28,580 nt of DNA from JBIKIW01 sp044361365. GTDB lineage: Bacteria > Patescibacteriota > JACMRA01. How positions within the stretch are numbered: the first letter of the stretch is position 1; each line of letters starts with the position of its first letter. The stretch spans positions 1-28,580 of the forward strand of contig JBIKIW010000018.1 of NCBI GenBank assembly GCA_044361365.1. Direction: 5' to 3'. Both the position numbers and the translations under genes were made by a program. Under the pieces are notes generated by a model. That model worked only from the letters and a program-made list of their open reading frames with translations. It was not told where the DNA came from and did no database searches. Positions 1 to 7,447 of this stretch are shown here, one piece after another.

Positions 1-123
1 AAGTTAACCCAAAGAACCTGTTCAATTTCTCTACGCCTTTTTTTAACTATCTTGTCAGAAGGTTTTTGATCGGATAATTCTGACATACATAGAATCATTC
101 TTAGGTTATTGATATTTACTTTA
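1..123 (-). repeat. 123-bp direct repeat, copy A
   Basis: This stretch is identical by eye to 934-1056 (offset 933) and diverges at 124 versus 1057. Copy A lies inside the hypothetical secreted-protein gene. The repeat may extend past the left edge, so 123 bp is a minimum length. Confidence 0.9.
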
Positions 124-437
124 AGCTGATTATTTTGATCTTTTTCAACTATTTCTGGTATTTGTGAAACAAACTCTTTTTCTGTGATATTTTCTCTAAT
201 AAATCGAAGCATTTGAGAACACATAAGATCTTCTTGGTATGGGAAATCTTTATTTTCTGGATTATGTTCGGTGACACACTCAGTTTTTTCTGGAGTAGCA
301 ACTTCTATGCTTTTTATACCTGAAGGAGTTTGCCCAAAGGCTGGGATTTGAGGAATACTGAGTAAAAGTGCTGAGATTGCTCCAATTACAAGAGGTTTGT
401 TGAATTTGGTTTGATTGATAGTTTCAGTGTTAAACAT
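1..437 (-). CDS. Hypothetical secreted protein, 3' end beyond the left edge
   Basis: An open frame runs leftward from ATG at 437 to the window edge with no stop, giving at least 145 residues. Residues 1-35 look like a signal peptide or anchor: a polar start with two lysines, a hydrophobic stretch around LVIGAISALLLSI, then a small-residue region ending near AFGQ. The mature part is charged, has three cysteines and the basic run KKRRR, and shows no domain I recognise. Its last ~41 residues lie in the 123-bp repeat found again at 934-1056, where the frame runs on to a stop. The real C-terminus is therefore probably the 30-residue tail seen at 828-933. A promoter at 444-472 fits this start and predicts a leaderless transcript. 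Function unknown. Confidence 0.6.
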   Translation of the reverse strand, partial: MFNTETINQTKFNKPLVIGAISALLLSIPQIPAFGQTPSGIKSIEVATPEKTECVTEHNPENKDFPYQEDLMCSQMLRFIRENITEKEFVSQIPEIVEKDQNNQLKVNINNLRMILCMSELSDQKPSDKIVKKRRREIEQVLWVN

Positions 438-443
438 GATCGG

Positions 444-472
444 TTTATAGCACAAACTAATGTTATTTACAA
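444..472 (-). promoter_or_regulatory. Sigma-70-type promoter for the gene starting at 437
   Basis: Reading leftward, TTGTAA (472-467), a 17-bp spacer and TATAAA (449-444) make a good -35/-10 pair. Only six bases separate the -10 box from the ATG at 437, so transcription would start at or next to the start codon, giving a leaderless mRNA. Confidence 0.45.
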
Positions 473-506
473 GCCCTAAAAAATAAAATTATGTCTCTAT
501 GTAAAT

Positions 507-695
507 ATGCTAACCTCAATCGAAATCCGGAATTTTAAGGCGATTAAAGACGGTCAAGACGAAAATGGAAACATAACCGAAAAACCCCTAATCCTAAAAC
601 TTTCCAGAACCATCGCCGACCTCGATAACCAAGACAAAATCGCAGTCAAACATCTTGCTGAAAGTTTGCAATATCGAGGCAGATGGGCAAGCTAA
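507..695 (+). pseudogene. Chimeric small ORF: AAA-ATPase start fused to a Mg-chelatase-like (ComM/YifB) tail
   Basis: The 62-residue ORF begins MLTSIEIRNFKAIKD, the usual first beta strand of OLD/RecF-like AAA ATPases, but no Walker A follows. From residue ~30 it reads LKLSRTIADLDNQDKI and then KHLAESLQYR, which closely resembles the C-terminal end of ComM/YifB Mg-chelatase-like ATPases. Two unrelated gene ends thus appear joined in frame. It lies between the two 123-bp repeats in a stretch that otherwise looks decayed. The same MLxSIxIxNFKAIKD start recurs at 23426 on the other strand with a different tail. I regard it as a recombined fragment rather than a working gene, though a small expressed protein cannot be excluded. 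Confidence 0.5.
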
Positions 696-730
696 AAATT
701 TAATCTCACAGCGGAAAGCCCACTCTCCAT

Positions 731-760
731 AAAAAACCGTAGCGGAGGGTTTATCCCTCC
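731..760 (-). terminator. Hairpin, possible terminator for the leftward LOG operon
   Basis: GGAGGG (744-749) and CCCTCC (755-760) form a 6-bp GC stem with a 5-base loop. On the minus strand the stem is followed, after seven bases, by a run of six T (736-731), so termination of leftward transcripts is possible but not textbook. The core GGGTTTATCCC recurs at 23340-23363, so this is also a member of a dispersed hairpin repeat. Confidence 0.35.
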
Positions 761-827
761 ATCAAACCAAAATCAACACCAAAATAGAGTTTTTCAATAA
801 AAAAAAATATAACAAACAACCTAAAAT

Positions 828-1056
828 TTATTTTTCAGGACTAGTGCCGTATTTTTGATCTAAATATTGATTTACCTCTGCCTCCACTTGCTCGAGTGTA
901 ATATTAGTATAGATACCTAAGATTTGATACTGAAAGTTAACCCAAAGAACCTGTTCAATTTCTCTACGCCTTTTTTTAACTATCTTGTCAGAAGGTTTTT
1001 GATCGGATAATTCTGACATACATAGAATCATTCTTAGGTTATTGATATTTACTTTA
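828..1056 (-). pseudogene. Duplicated 3' fragment of the secreted-protein gene
   Basis: Positions 934-1056 are copy B of the 123-bp repeat, read in the same frame as the gene at 1-437. The frame continues with a tail unique in this window to a stop at 828, ending QKYGTSPEK. An ATG at 1031 opens a 67-residue ORF, but it corresponds to an internal methionine of the longer gene, so this is a 5'-truncated duplicate without signal peptide. It directly abuts the LOG-family gene, with which it shares its first bases. The fragment probably shows what the C-terminus of the left-edge gene looks like. Confidence 0.7.
934..1056 (-). repeat. 123-bp direct repeat, copy B
   Basis: Identical by eye to 1-123. 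Its right boundary (1056/1057) falls inside the last codons of the LOG-family gene, marking the duplication junction. Confidence 0.9.
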
Positions 1057-2152
1057 GGATTATTTCTTTTACCTTATTTTCGTATTCTTCACTGGATTGG
1101 ACAATATGTAATCCCAGATCAGATTGTAATAATCTATTTCTTAAAATAATCTCAAGGACTGTTTCTAAACTACTCCAATGATTATTTTCATTAATCAAAA
1201 GAATAGGAATTGGCTGTCTATTCTTAATCATATTATTTATATTAAAAATAGTGAACAGCAAAAGCTCTTGTATTGAACCAAATCCCCCATTAAACTGCGT
1301 GATCACATCCGATAAAGTATACATATGGGATATCCTTGAAGTCATATCCTTGGCTACCAATAGATGCACCTCTTTTTTTTGCTCTTCTTTTAAAAAAGCA
1401 ACTTCATAATTATTTTTTTGAAAATGAGCTGTAGTTACAACTACTGGCTTTCTTTCGTGTTTTTTAAAAAGATTAAGAATATTCTCCATTGCATTTCCTG
1501 AGTATTTCTCTCCTGGTTTACCAAGACCCCCGTTTAAGCCTGTTATATTTGGAAACTTTTTTATTAAATTTTCGAGAGAAGTGTAATAATCAACTGAAAG
1601 TGGTATGCTGGCACTGCTCATGAAAGCAAAAACATACTTATCACTTTTTTTGTCATCTTGTATTTGTTTAATAGTTTTTAATTCTTCTTCCTCTAAACTT
1701 TTACCAAAATAACTTTCATTGAAAAACTCATATTCTTCGCTTTCGGTATATTCGTTTAAGGGCAAGTTCTTGTGGCTAAATGTATCAAAATCTAAAGAAA
1801 GATTTATACCATAATTTTCTAATTGATGTTTTTTTTCTGAAGATGTGGATTCATTTAAATTGTTACCATAACCTTTATTTATTATATCCAAGATAAGACA
1901 ACTTAAACTCGAAAAGAAATGGAACACCTCTCTATCTTGGCTGTGTGAGATATTGTCTACATCATAGAATTGATCAAACACCTCAGGTATTGGCAACATA
2001 AGCTTAGGAGACTTGTCCGCCTTAGTTTCATTGATTTGAATTTCTACAACTAAGCTTATTATTTGATAAAAAGTTATTAACTGACTTCTAACCTCCATAA
2101 GATTCTTATTAAATTCAGAAGTGGATATGGTTTTTAAACTTTTGTTATTCAT
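1049..2152 (-). CDS. Divergent LOG-family (lysine-decarboxylase-like) nucleotide-binding protein
   Basis: 367 residues. The C-terminal ~200 match the LOG/TIGR00730 Rossmann fold: FAFMSSASIP for the first strand, NGGLG near 205-210, and TSRISHMYTLSD followed by FNGGFGSIQEL (289-297) in place of the classical RKxxM and PGGxGTxxE motifs. Catalytic-type Arg273 and Glu296 are kept; Lys of the RK pair is Ile and Thr of GxGT is Ser. LOG enzymes cleave nucleotide 5'-monophosphates such as cytokinin ribotides; activity here is uncertain given these changes. About 170 extra N-terminal residues are acidic and unrecognised. ATG at 2152 lies five bases after the broken methyltransferase, suggesting an old operon. 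The final lysine codon and TAA come from duplicated DNA, so the original C-terminus may have differed. Confidence 0.65.
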   Translation of the reverse strand: MNNKSLKTISTSEFNKNLMEVRSQLITFYQIISLVVEIQINETKADKSPKLMLPIPEVFDQFYDVDNISHSQDREVFHFFSSLSCLILDIINKGYGNNLNESTSSEKKHQLENYGINLSLDFDTFSHKNLPLNEYTESEEYEFFNESYFGKSLEEEELKTIKQIQDDKKSDKYVFAFMSSASIPLSVDYYTSLENLIKKFPNITGLNGGLGKPGEKYSGNAMENILNLFKKHERKPVVVTTAHFQKNNYEVAFLKEEQKKEVHLLVAKDMTSRISHMYTLSDVITQFNGGFGSIQELLLFTIFNINNMIKNRQPIPILLINENNHWSSLETVLEIILRNRLLQSDLGLHIVQSSEEYENKVKEIILK

Positions 2153-2157
2153 TTTAC

Positions 2158-3007
2158 TTAAACTTTTAATGCCTCCAAAAATAGAAAGCTTGGATCTTGA
2201 CCCCTATCATAAATCTGTTTTTTTAGTTGTTGTAAATAGCTACCTACACGATTATTATGAGTTTCCTTATCTAAATCTGGAATCTTAGAGATGTTTTTTT
2301 CTATAACTTCAAACTGTTTTGATGTTGGCAAATTAGCACAATTAACACTGAAACCTTCTTTAGTAAGTAGATCTACATAATAATCCACACTTCTGTGATA
2401 ATGTTGTAACTCTTATCCGCTAGAGGACAAATAGGTTATCTGTGATGGTTTTCCATATTCTATGTTTTTTTCTTTATACCGATCAGATCTTGTTATAACT
2501 GTCTCTGGGTGCATAATTGTTATATAACTAGCTCCTCCAGGTTTTAAACTGGTATGAATATTTTTTACAGCACTAGAGAGAATCGAGTCCGGTAAAGCCA
2601 TTAGAACCATAGTTGATATAGTATAATCTGCTGACTCAGCTGGAATACTCCAATTAGAAGCAATATTTTGAGTAAACAAATCTATGTTTGGCTTATTAGT
2701 ACCATATTTTCGACTAGTATAGTTGTTGATATTATCTTTTGAATTCTCAATATTAGTATCAGATAGGTCAAAACCTATAATTCTTTCTGGCAAAAAAAAC
2801 ACTTGGTAATTTTTTCATTAGCTCAACAATGAAATAACCATTACCACAACCAGCGTCTATTATGGTTTTCCCAGACAAGTTTTCTTTAAATGGCGATAAT
2901 CTTTCAAATATATTTTGGTAAATTACCCTAAATTTAAACGGGTCTTGTTCGGGTTGAGAAAATTTGTTCCACTTTGCTCCGATAGAGCCATTATATTCGA
3001 CAAGCAT
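2158..3007 (-). pseudogene. SAM-dependent methyltransferase, broken by a frameshift and an in-frame stop
   Basis: Three pieces join into one class I methyltransferase of about 280 codons. The first (3007 to ~2790) holds motif I, IIDAGCGNGY. The second (~2800-2413) holds the post-I acidic loop IIGFDLS, a motif resembling MVLMALPD, and LKPGG followed by a strand ending HPE. The third (2412-2158) is a helical tail. Pieces 1 and 2 are one frame apart, and the switch falls at a run of eight A (2793-2800 on the plus strand). Pieces 2 and 3 share a frame but are split by a TAA where relatives usually read on (GGA-TAA-GAG, easily derived from GGA-AAA-GAG). The homopolymer slip could be a sequencing error; the stop is harder to explain so. 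Substrate unknown. Confidence 0.7.
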
Positions 3008-3066
3008 ATACTATATATGTTAAGACACTAAAATTATTTAATGTCAACGTGGGTTTTAGAAATTTA

Positions 3067-3107
3067 AAATTGGCGACAATCCCGTAAAAAGTGTGTTAAA
3101 TCAGCAA
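3067..3107 (+). repeat. Degenerate copy of a GGCGAC...GTGTGTTAAAT element
   Basis: This segment shares GGCGAC, then GTGTGTTAAAT, then GCAA, in order, with the reverse complement of 7344-7372. A ~9-base insertion separates the blocks here. The rest of 3008-3295 shows nothing else I can support apart from a C8 run just past the glnA stop. Confidence 0.3.
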
Positions 3108-3295
3108 TGGTTATTTGCTAAACTTTATCAATTAATTTTGCTTTTTAACTCCAATCCTGTTATGAATCCCTAATTTCTCAATCTTCTAGGTAGAGATGGG
3201 ATCTTTCAGAAAAAGTAATTTCCATATGTTTTTCTTTGACAAGAGTTATCTGATTTAATAAAACTTAAAATAAGTTTAACCCAATTCACCCCCCC

Positions 3296-4720
3296 CTACA
3301 CATCATAATAAATCTCAAACTCTTTTGGATGAGGAACTTTGCGGATTTGGTCTATTTCATCTTGTTTTCGCTCTATCCACATATCAATAAAATCTTTGGT
3401 AAAGGCTCCCGAAACAGTCAAAAATTCGTGATCGTCTTTGAGTGCTTGTAATGCTTCCCCAAGCGAACCCGGCATTTGTTTGAATTTAGCTAATTCCTCT
3501 TTAGAAAGCTCATACAAATCTCCATCAAAAGCCTTTCCTGGGTTGATTTTGTTCTTAATTCCATCCAGAGCAGCCAAAGTTAAGGCACTAAAAGCTAAAT
3601 AAGGGTTACTAGAAGCATCTGGAAAACGGCACTCAATTCGTCTAGCTTTGTCGCCTTCGGTAATTGGAATTCGGATTGCGGCACTGCGATTTCGCCTAGA
3701 ATAAGCCAAAGTTACAGGAGCTTCAAATCCTGGTACTAGTCTGTGATAAGAGTTTAGGGTTGGATTAGTAAAGGCTGCGATAGCTGGTCCGTGTTTGATA
3801 ATTCCCCCAATTGCGTGCAAGGCAGTTTCAGATAAATCAGCGTAACCGTCACCAGCGAAAAGATTTTTCCCGTCTTTCCAAAGTGAAATATGACAGTGCA
3901 TTCCGCTTCCGTTATCATTAGCTAGCGGTTTTGGCATGAAAGTTACAAATTTATCGTAGCTGGATCCCACATTTCGTAGGACATATTTGTATTTGGTGAT
4001 ATTATCTCCCTGAGTCAAAAGATCTCCAAATCGGATGTTGATTTCTCCCTGCCCTCCAGTTCCGACTTCCGAGTGACCTCTTTCCACAACCAAGCCAGTT
4101 TCTTCCAAAGTAGTCATCATTTCTAGGCGTAAATCGTGTCCTTTATCAAACGGTGGGGTAGTAAAATATGAACCTTTGTGAGGGGTTTTGTAGCCGGTAT
4201 TTGGTGCTTCGTCACGACCTGTGTTCCAAGCTCCACCAAGAGCGTCAACTTCATAAAAAGAATGATTTGTCCCATTACTATATTTGATATTATCAAACAC
4301 AAAAAATTCCGCTTCAGGACCAAAATAGGCAGTGTCGGCAAGTCCTGTGGATTTTAAATATTCTTCGGTTTTGATAGCGATTTGTCTGGAGTCTCGAAGG
4401 TAATCTTGTTTGCTAATTGGGTCGATCACTTTGCACATCAAACAGATTGTTGGCTCACTACTAAATGGGTCAATATAAGCTGAAGCTGGGTCAGGAATCA
4501 AACTCATATCAGACTCGTTGATACTCTTCCAACCCCGTACTGATGAACCGTCAAAAGGGACTCCAGTAACAAAAGTTTCCTTACTTAATTCATGAACTGG
4601 GGAGATAAAATGTTGGAGTTGTCCGAATGGATCGATGTAACGAAAACTTACAAAAGAAATGTCTAAGTCGCTAACAACTTTTAAAACATCATCGGCGGTT
4701 TGGCAGGAGATAGCAGGCAT
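3296..4720 (-). CDS. glnA: Glutamine synthetase, type I
   Basis: 474 residues, the normal length for GSI. It condenses ammonia and glutamate to glutamine with ATP as a cytoplasmic dodecamer. Visible motifs are the DGSS latch loop (57-60), GPEAEFF metal-ligand strand (134-140), GTGGQGEIN, the signature around KPLANDNGSGMH, NSYHRLVPG and the arginine-rich ATP site SRRNRSAAIRIP. Tyr403 in DLYEL aligns with the adenylylated tyrosine of GSI-beta enzymes, although no adenylyltransferase is in the window. ATG at 4720 gives the expected N-terminus. The gene stands alone, with a long upstream region (4721-5109) and a C8 run right after the TAG stop. Codon use resembles the other housekeeping genes. 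Confidence 0.97.
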   Translation of the reverse strand: MPAISCQTADDVLKVVSDLDISFVSFRYIDPFGQLQHFISPVHELSKETFVTGVPFDGSSVRGWKSINESDMSLIPDPASAYIDPFSSEPTICLMCKVIDPISKQDYLRDSRQIAIKTEEYLKSTGLADTAYFGPEAEFFVFDNIKYSNGTNHSFYEVDALGGAWNTGRDEAPNTGYKTPHKGSYFTTPPFDKGHDLRLEMMTTLEETGLVVERGHSEVGTGGQGEINIRFGDLLTQGDNITKYKYVLRNVGSSYDKFVTFMPKPLANDNGSGMHCHISLWKDGKNLFAGDGYADLSETALHAIGGIIKHGPAIAAFTNPTLNSYHRLVPGFEAPVTLAYSRRNRSAAIRIPITEGDKARRIECRFPDASSNPYLAFSALTLAALDGIKNKINPGKAFDGDLYELSKEELAKFKQMPGSLGEALQALKDDHEFLTVSGAFTKDFIDMWIERKQDEIDQIRKVPHPKEFEIYYDV

Positions 4721-5109
4721 AAAAAAACAAAAAAGATTAAAAAGTGACCATGCCTAGATACAAAAATACCAGGCAAAAGTACCTGGGATTAAACTGAAGT
4801 GTAAGTTGTTATAATTTGTCAATTTTAGACAGCAAAATACTAAGCAAAATTTAACACTTAACATTTACAAATAAAAAAGTGGTTTTTTGGATTTTATACA
4901 TTCATTTAATTATAGAATTAATCCTCAATATATTTTTTTTATCAGAAAAATTATACTATTAAGCCACAAAAATATGAAACCCTAAAACTGACTTAAAGGC
5001 TTTAGAATAGGCTTAAATTTGGAAGTTAAACTAATATAATCAAAAAAACCTTTGACAGATAGACACAACAGTTTCAGAGCTCGCGTACCTATTTAATTTT
5101 TATAAGTAG
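4721..5109. other. Intergenic region between glnA and the GlsB-like ORF
   Basis: Strongly AT-rich and non-coding in all frames. On the minus strand TTGACA (4822-4817) and TATAAC (4813-4808) are promoter-like hexamers upstream of glnA, but they do not combine at standard spacing. A short CCAGG/CCTGG inverted pair lies at 4771-4788 in the glnA leader. On the plus strand TTGACA at 5052-5057 has no matching -10 box. Nothing else is supportable. Confidence 0.4.
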
Positions 5110-5373
5110 TTTTTTAAATTTTTAATTATTTTTTGGGTAATCTTTGGGTTAATTGCCGGCTCTATTGCTTTTTTTATTGACCCTGATAAAGAATCAGGAG
5201 GATTTATTCAAAGCATTTTTGTAGGAATCCTTGGTTCCGTAGTTGGAGGATTTATTGCCAACTTTTTTGGTTTCCCACAGGTTAATGGCTTTAATTTATA
5301 TAGTTTTTTGGTAGCAATTTTTGGCTCCCTTCTTGTTCTATTTTTGTATAAATTACCCTTTTCAAAAAGATAG
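5110..5373 (+). CDS. GlsB/YeaQ/YmgE-family small membrane protein without a standard start codon
   Basis: The frame opens after TAG at 5107-5109 and runs 87 codons to TAG at 5371-5373. It reads WVIFGLIAGSIAFF, a short polar loop, then GGFIQSIFVGILGSVVGGFI, VNGFNLYSF and a last hydrophobic helix ending in KR. This glycine-rich three-helix pattern is that of the transglycosylase-associated GlsB/YeaQ/YmgE family, small inner-membrane proteins of poorly known function. No ATG, GTG or TTG lies before the first conserved residues. ATT codons at 5125 and 5128 are the only weak candidates, so the gene may use a rare start or have lost its 5' end. Its last 12 bases overlap the end of pth, which converges from the right. 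Confidence 0.6.
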   Translation, partial: FFKFLIIFWVIFGLIAGSIAFFIDPDKESGGFIQSIFVGILGSVVGGFIANFFGFPQVNGFNLYSFLVAIFGSLLVLFLYKLPFSKR

Positions 5374-5970
5374 CTCTTTGGCTTTCATAGAAAGTCTGGA
5401 CTGAAATTTGGCAAACTCATTGTGAGCTAAGAGGCTTTTTTCTTGGTCTAAAATGTGTGCTATTTTTGTATAAAATTCTCGCTCACTTGGGCTGATATTT
5501 CTTAGTACAAAAGTTTCGCTTTTTAGTCGGTTTTCAGGCGGGCGAATTCCAATTTTTAGCCTCCAAATTTTTTCTTTATCTAGCCCCCAAGTATTTAGAT
5601 GGGTATAAATATCCTCAATCCCATTGTGTCCAGCAGTTCCGCCTCCGTGTAAAAATTTCAGGCTTCCTTCAATTTGATCGCTATCATCTTGGAGGATTAT
5701 CAAATGAAAATCTTGAGCCTTGGTTGGTAATTTAAAATATTGCAAAAAATCATTTAAAGCTTGTCCGCTGTGATTCATATAACCTTTTGAATAGACCATA
5801 TAAATTTCTCTCTCATGATTTAAATCAAATTTTAGATAATTATACGTGTTACCGTGCTTAAATTCAAACCCCAATCTTTTAGCAAAATCCTCCAAAACTA
5901 ACCTCCCCGCATTATGCTTGGTGTGTAAATACTTTGTCTCGTTGTTTCCAAGTCCGTAAAAAATTAACAT
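5362..5970 (-). CDS. pth: Peptidyl-tRNA hydrolase
   Basis: 202 residues, the usual length. Pth cleaves the ester bond of peptidyl-tRNAs released from stalled ribosomes so the tRNA can be reused. The N-terminus YGLGNNETKYLHTKHNAG matches the GLGNP...TRHNxG signature, with catalytic His19 and Asn9. MNHSG at about 65-69, DDSDQIEGSLKF (the DDLDLPxG region) and GGGTAGHNGI are also kept, followed by RLKIGIRPP. ATG at 5970 lies directly before the first strand. It follows recJ by 39 bases on the same strand and probably shares its transcript. The TGA stop overlaps the convergent GlsB-like ORF. Confidence 0.93.
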   Translation of the reverse strand: MLIFYGLGNNETKYLHTKHNAGRLVLEDFAKRLGFEFKHGNTYNYLKFDLNHEREIYMVYSKGYMNHSGQALNDFLQYFKLPTKAQDFHLIILQDDSDQIEGSLKFLHGGGTAGHNGIEDIYTHLNTWGLDKEKIWRLKIGIRPPENRLKSETFVLRNISPSEREFYTKIAHILDQEKSLLAHNEFAKFQSRLSMKAKELSF

Positions 5971-6009
5971 GAGTTTAGAGAAGTTTAAATCTAAGATTAT
6001 GGCAAGAAT

Positions 6010-7182
6010 TTAACCTACAAACCAACCATTTTCAGCTAAAAATTCCCATTTAGTTTGCCCCTGCCAGCTGTTTTGACTCACTTTTAATTGTAGCCAAAGA
6101 TTGTATTTTTGATAACCAATTTCAGTCATAATTTCAGTCATAATTTCTTGATTATCTACTGCTCCAGAGAAAAAAGTGAAGCTATTATGGGCGGTTAAAA
6201 TTCGTAAATGTTTACCGTCTTTTCCAAGTGGTTTGTAGCCATAATTTTGAAGGTAAATCATAATTTTAGGCATCGGGAAATCTTGCCCAAACGGATCTAG
6301 TGAAACCAAATCTTGAATAAATTCTGAAGTTAAATCAGCTTCTTTTAGCCACAACAAATCTTTTTGATACCTCAATCGATTAATTTTGTCGGGTAAATTT
6401 GATTGAAAATTAACTGGTAAATATTCTGTCTGAACCGAATTTAAAGTTTGCTTTTGGTCCAAAATCGCCTGACCAAATAGTTCTTTTATTTCTAATAAAT
6501 TTTTAGACTTCACACTAAACCCGGCTGCACCTGGGTGACCTCCTTTTTTGATAAATAAGCCTTCAGGCAAGCTGCTCATAGCGTCGGGCAAGTGGTAACC
6601 TTCAGGAGCCCGCAATGAACCACTAGCTTTTTCATCTTCCACACTTACCACAACCACAGGCAAACCAAAATTATTCACAAGTCTGCTAGCAAGCAAGCCA
6701 ACCAAACCTTTACTCCAACTTCCCTCCAACCAAATTAGGTTTTGCTTATTTACAAACTGCTTTTCGGCTTCAAGCTCAACTTCCTCCAGAATATCTTTAA
6801 CCATTAGTTTGCGTTGTTGGTTGGTCATCACCAGACTTTCTGCCCTACTTTCAGCATCCGTTAGGTTATCCGAAAGTAACAAAGCGATTGACTCACGAGC
6901 GTGACTAATGCGTCCAGAAGCATTTAAAATAGGCGAAAATACAAATCCTAAATCTTGACCAGTTAGCTTGTAACCGGAGTTTATTTTTTCAGCTAAGCCT
7001 GTTTTTTGAATCAATTCCTGAAGTCCTAAATTGGAAATTTGATGGGAATTTAAAATCGAAAGCCCAGCTTTCACAAGCATCCTATTTGTTGGCTCCAAAA
7101 CGCTCTGGCAGTCAGCAATTGTGCCAATGGCAACTAGCGGTAAAAGCCTATTTAAAATTTTTGGGTTAGCTGTGGCGTTCAT
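6010..7182 (-). CDS. recJ: RecJ exonuclease, C-terminal part only (catalytic DHH half missing)
   Basis: 390 residues matching RecJ from motif IV onward: LVAIGTIADCQSVL near 16-29, SPILNASGRISHA, then DHHA1 with GSWSKGLVGLLASRL, SGSLRAPEGYHLPDA and KKGGHPGAAGF, and an OB-type tail containing LDPFGQDFPMPKI. Complete RecJ has about 200 more N-terminal residues with the metal-binding Asp and DHH motifs I-III; none of these is present. The frame upstream is open only to a TAA 12-17 codons before the ATG and shows no homology. RecJ degrades 5' single-stranded ends in repair; this product should be catalytically dead unless paired with another polypeptide. The loss lies on the side facing the beta-helix array, so array insertion probably cut the gene. 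A 12-bp tandem duplication at 6118-6147 adds MTEI once. Confidence 0.8.
   Translation of the reverse strand: MNATANPKILNRLLPLVAIGTIADCQSVLEPTNRMLVKAGLSILNSHQISNLGLQELIQKTGLAEKINSGYKLTGQDLGFVFSPILNASGRISHARESIALLLSDNLTDAESRAESLVMTNQQRKLMVKDILEEVELEAEKQFVNKQNLIWLEGSWSKGLVGLLASRLVNNFGLPVVVVSVEDEKASGSLRAPEGYHLPDAMSSLPEGLFIKKGGHPGAAGFSVKSKNLLEIKELFGQAILDQKQTLNSVQTEYLPVNFQSNLPDKINRLRYQKDLLWLKEADLTSEFIQDLVSLDPFGQDFPMPKIMIYLQNYGYKPLGKDGKHLRILTAHNSFTFFSGAVDNQEIMTEIMTEIGYQKYNLWLQLKVSQNSWQGQTKWEFLAENGWFVG
6118..6147 (-). repeat. 12-bp in-frame tandem duplication in recJ
   Basis: AATTTCAGTCAT occurs twice in a row plus a partial third copy, giving EIMTEIMTEI in the OB-type region without breaking the frame. 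Confidence 0.8.
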
Positions 7183-7343
7183 TAACTTAAACTTTCCCGA
7201 AGAGAATTTTTGGTCAAGAAAGGTTTACTTTTGGATTAATCCTATCAAGCAAAACTACCCACAATTAGTGAGAGTAAATTAGTTTAGGTTATCTAAAACT
7301 AAAATAATTTTAATATTGCTTTAGAATTTGATTTATTGAACTT

Positions 7344-7372
7344 GCAAATTTAACACACAATCGTCGCCATTT
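7344..7372 (-). repeat. GGCGAC...GTGTGTTAAAT element at the array edge
   Basis: Read on the minus strand this gives AAAATGGCGACGAT, GTGTGTTAAAT and GCAAG, resembling 3067-3107 on the plus strand. It joins directly to the decayed spike-gene start at 7367-7411, so it may mark the recombination boundary of the array. Confidence 0.3.
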
Positions 7373-7411
7373 TCCTGAGTGTTGTCCTGGAGTTGGGAGT
7401 TTGTTGGGTGA
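7367..7411 (-). pseudogene. Decayed 5' end of a seventh beta-helix gene
   Basis: Fifteen codons read S-PNKLPTPGQHSGKW, aligning codon by codon with MPNRLPTPGQDSGNW of the intact genes. The ATG has become TCA, and homology stops after the tryptophan codon. The A/C-rich leader (CAACAAAAACAAAC) that precedes the intact starts is also recognisable at about 7416-7432. It lies between truncated recJ and the last intact gene. Confidence 0.75.
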
Positions 7412-7447
7412 GGGGTTGTTTGTTTTTGTTGGTTAAAATTTTAAATA

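Noticed and set aside
2400..2412. Stop-codon reassignment or programmed read-through in the methyltransferase
   Set aside because: TAA ends intact genes elsewhere in the window, and the gene has a second, frameshift lesion; pseudogene is simpler.
3246..3285. glnA terminator (AAACTT-AAAAT-AAGTTT inverted repeat)
   Set aside because: The stem is purely AT apart from one pair and no clean T-run follows on the minus strand.
5052..5080. TTGACA as a promoter for the GlsB-like ORF
   Set aside because: The bases 17 bp downstream (CAGAGC) do not form a -10 box.
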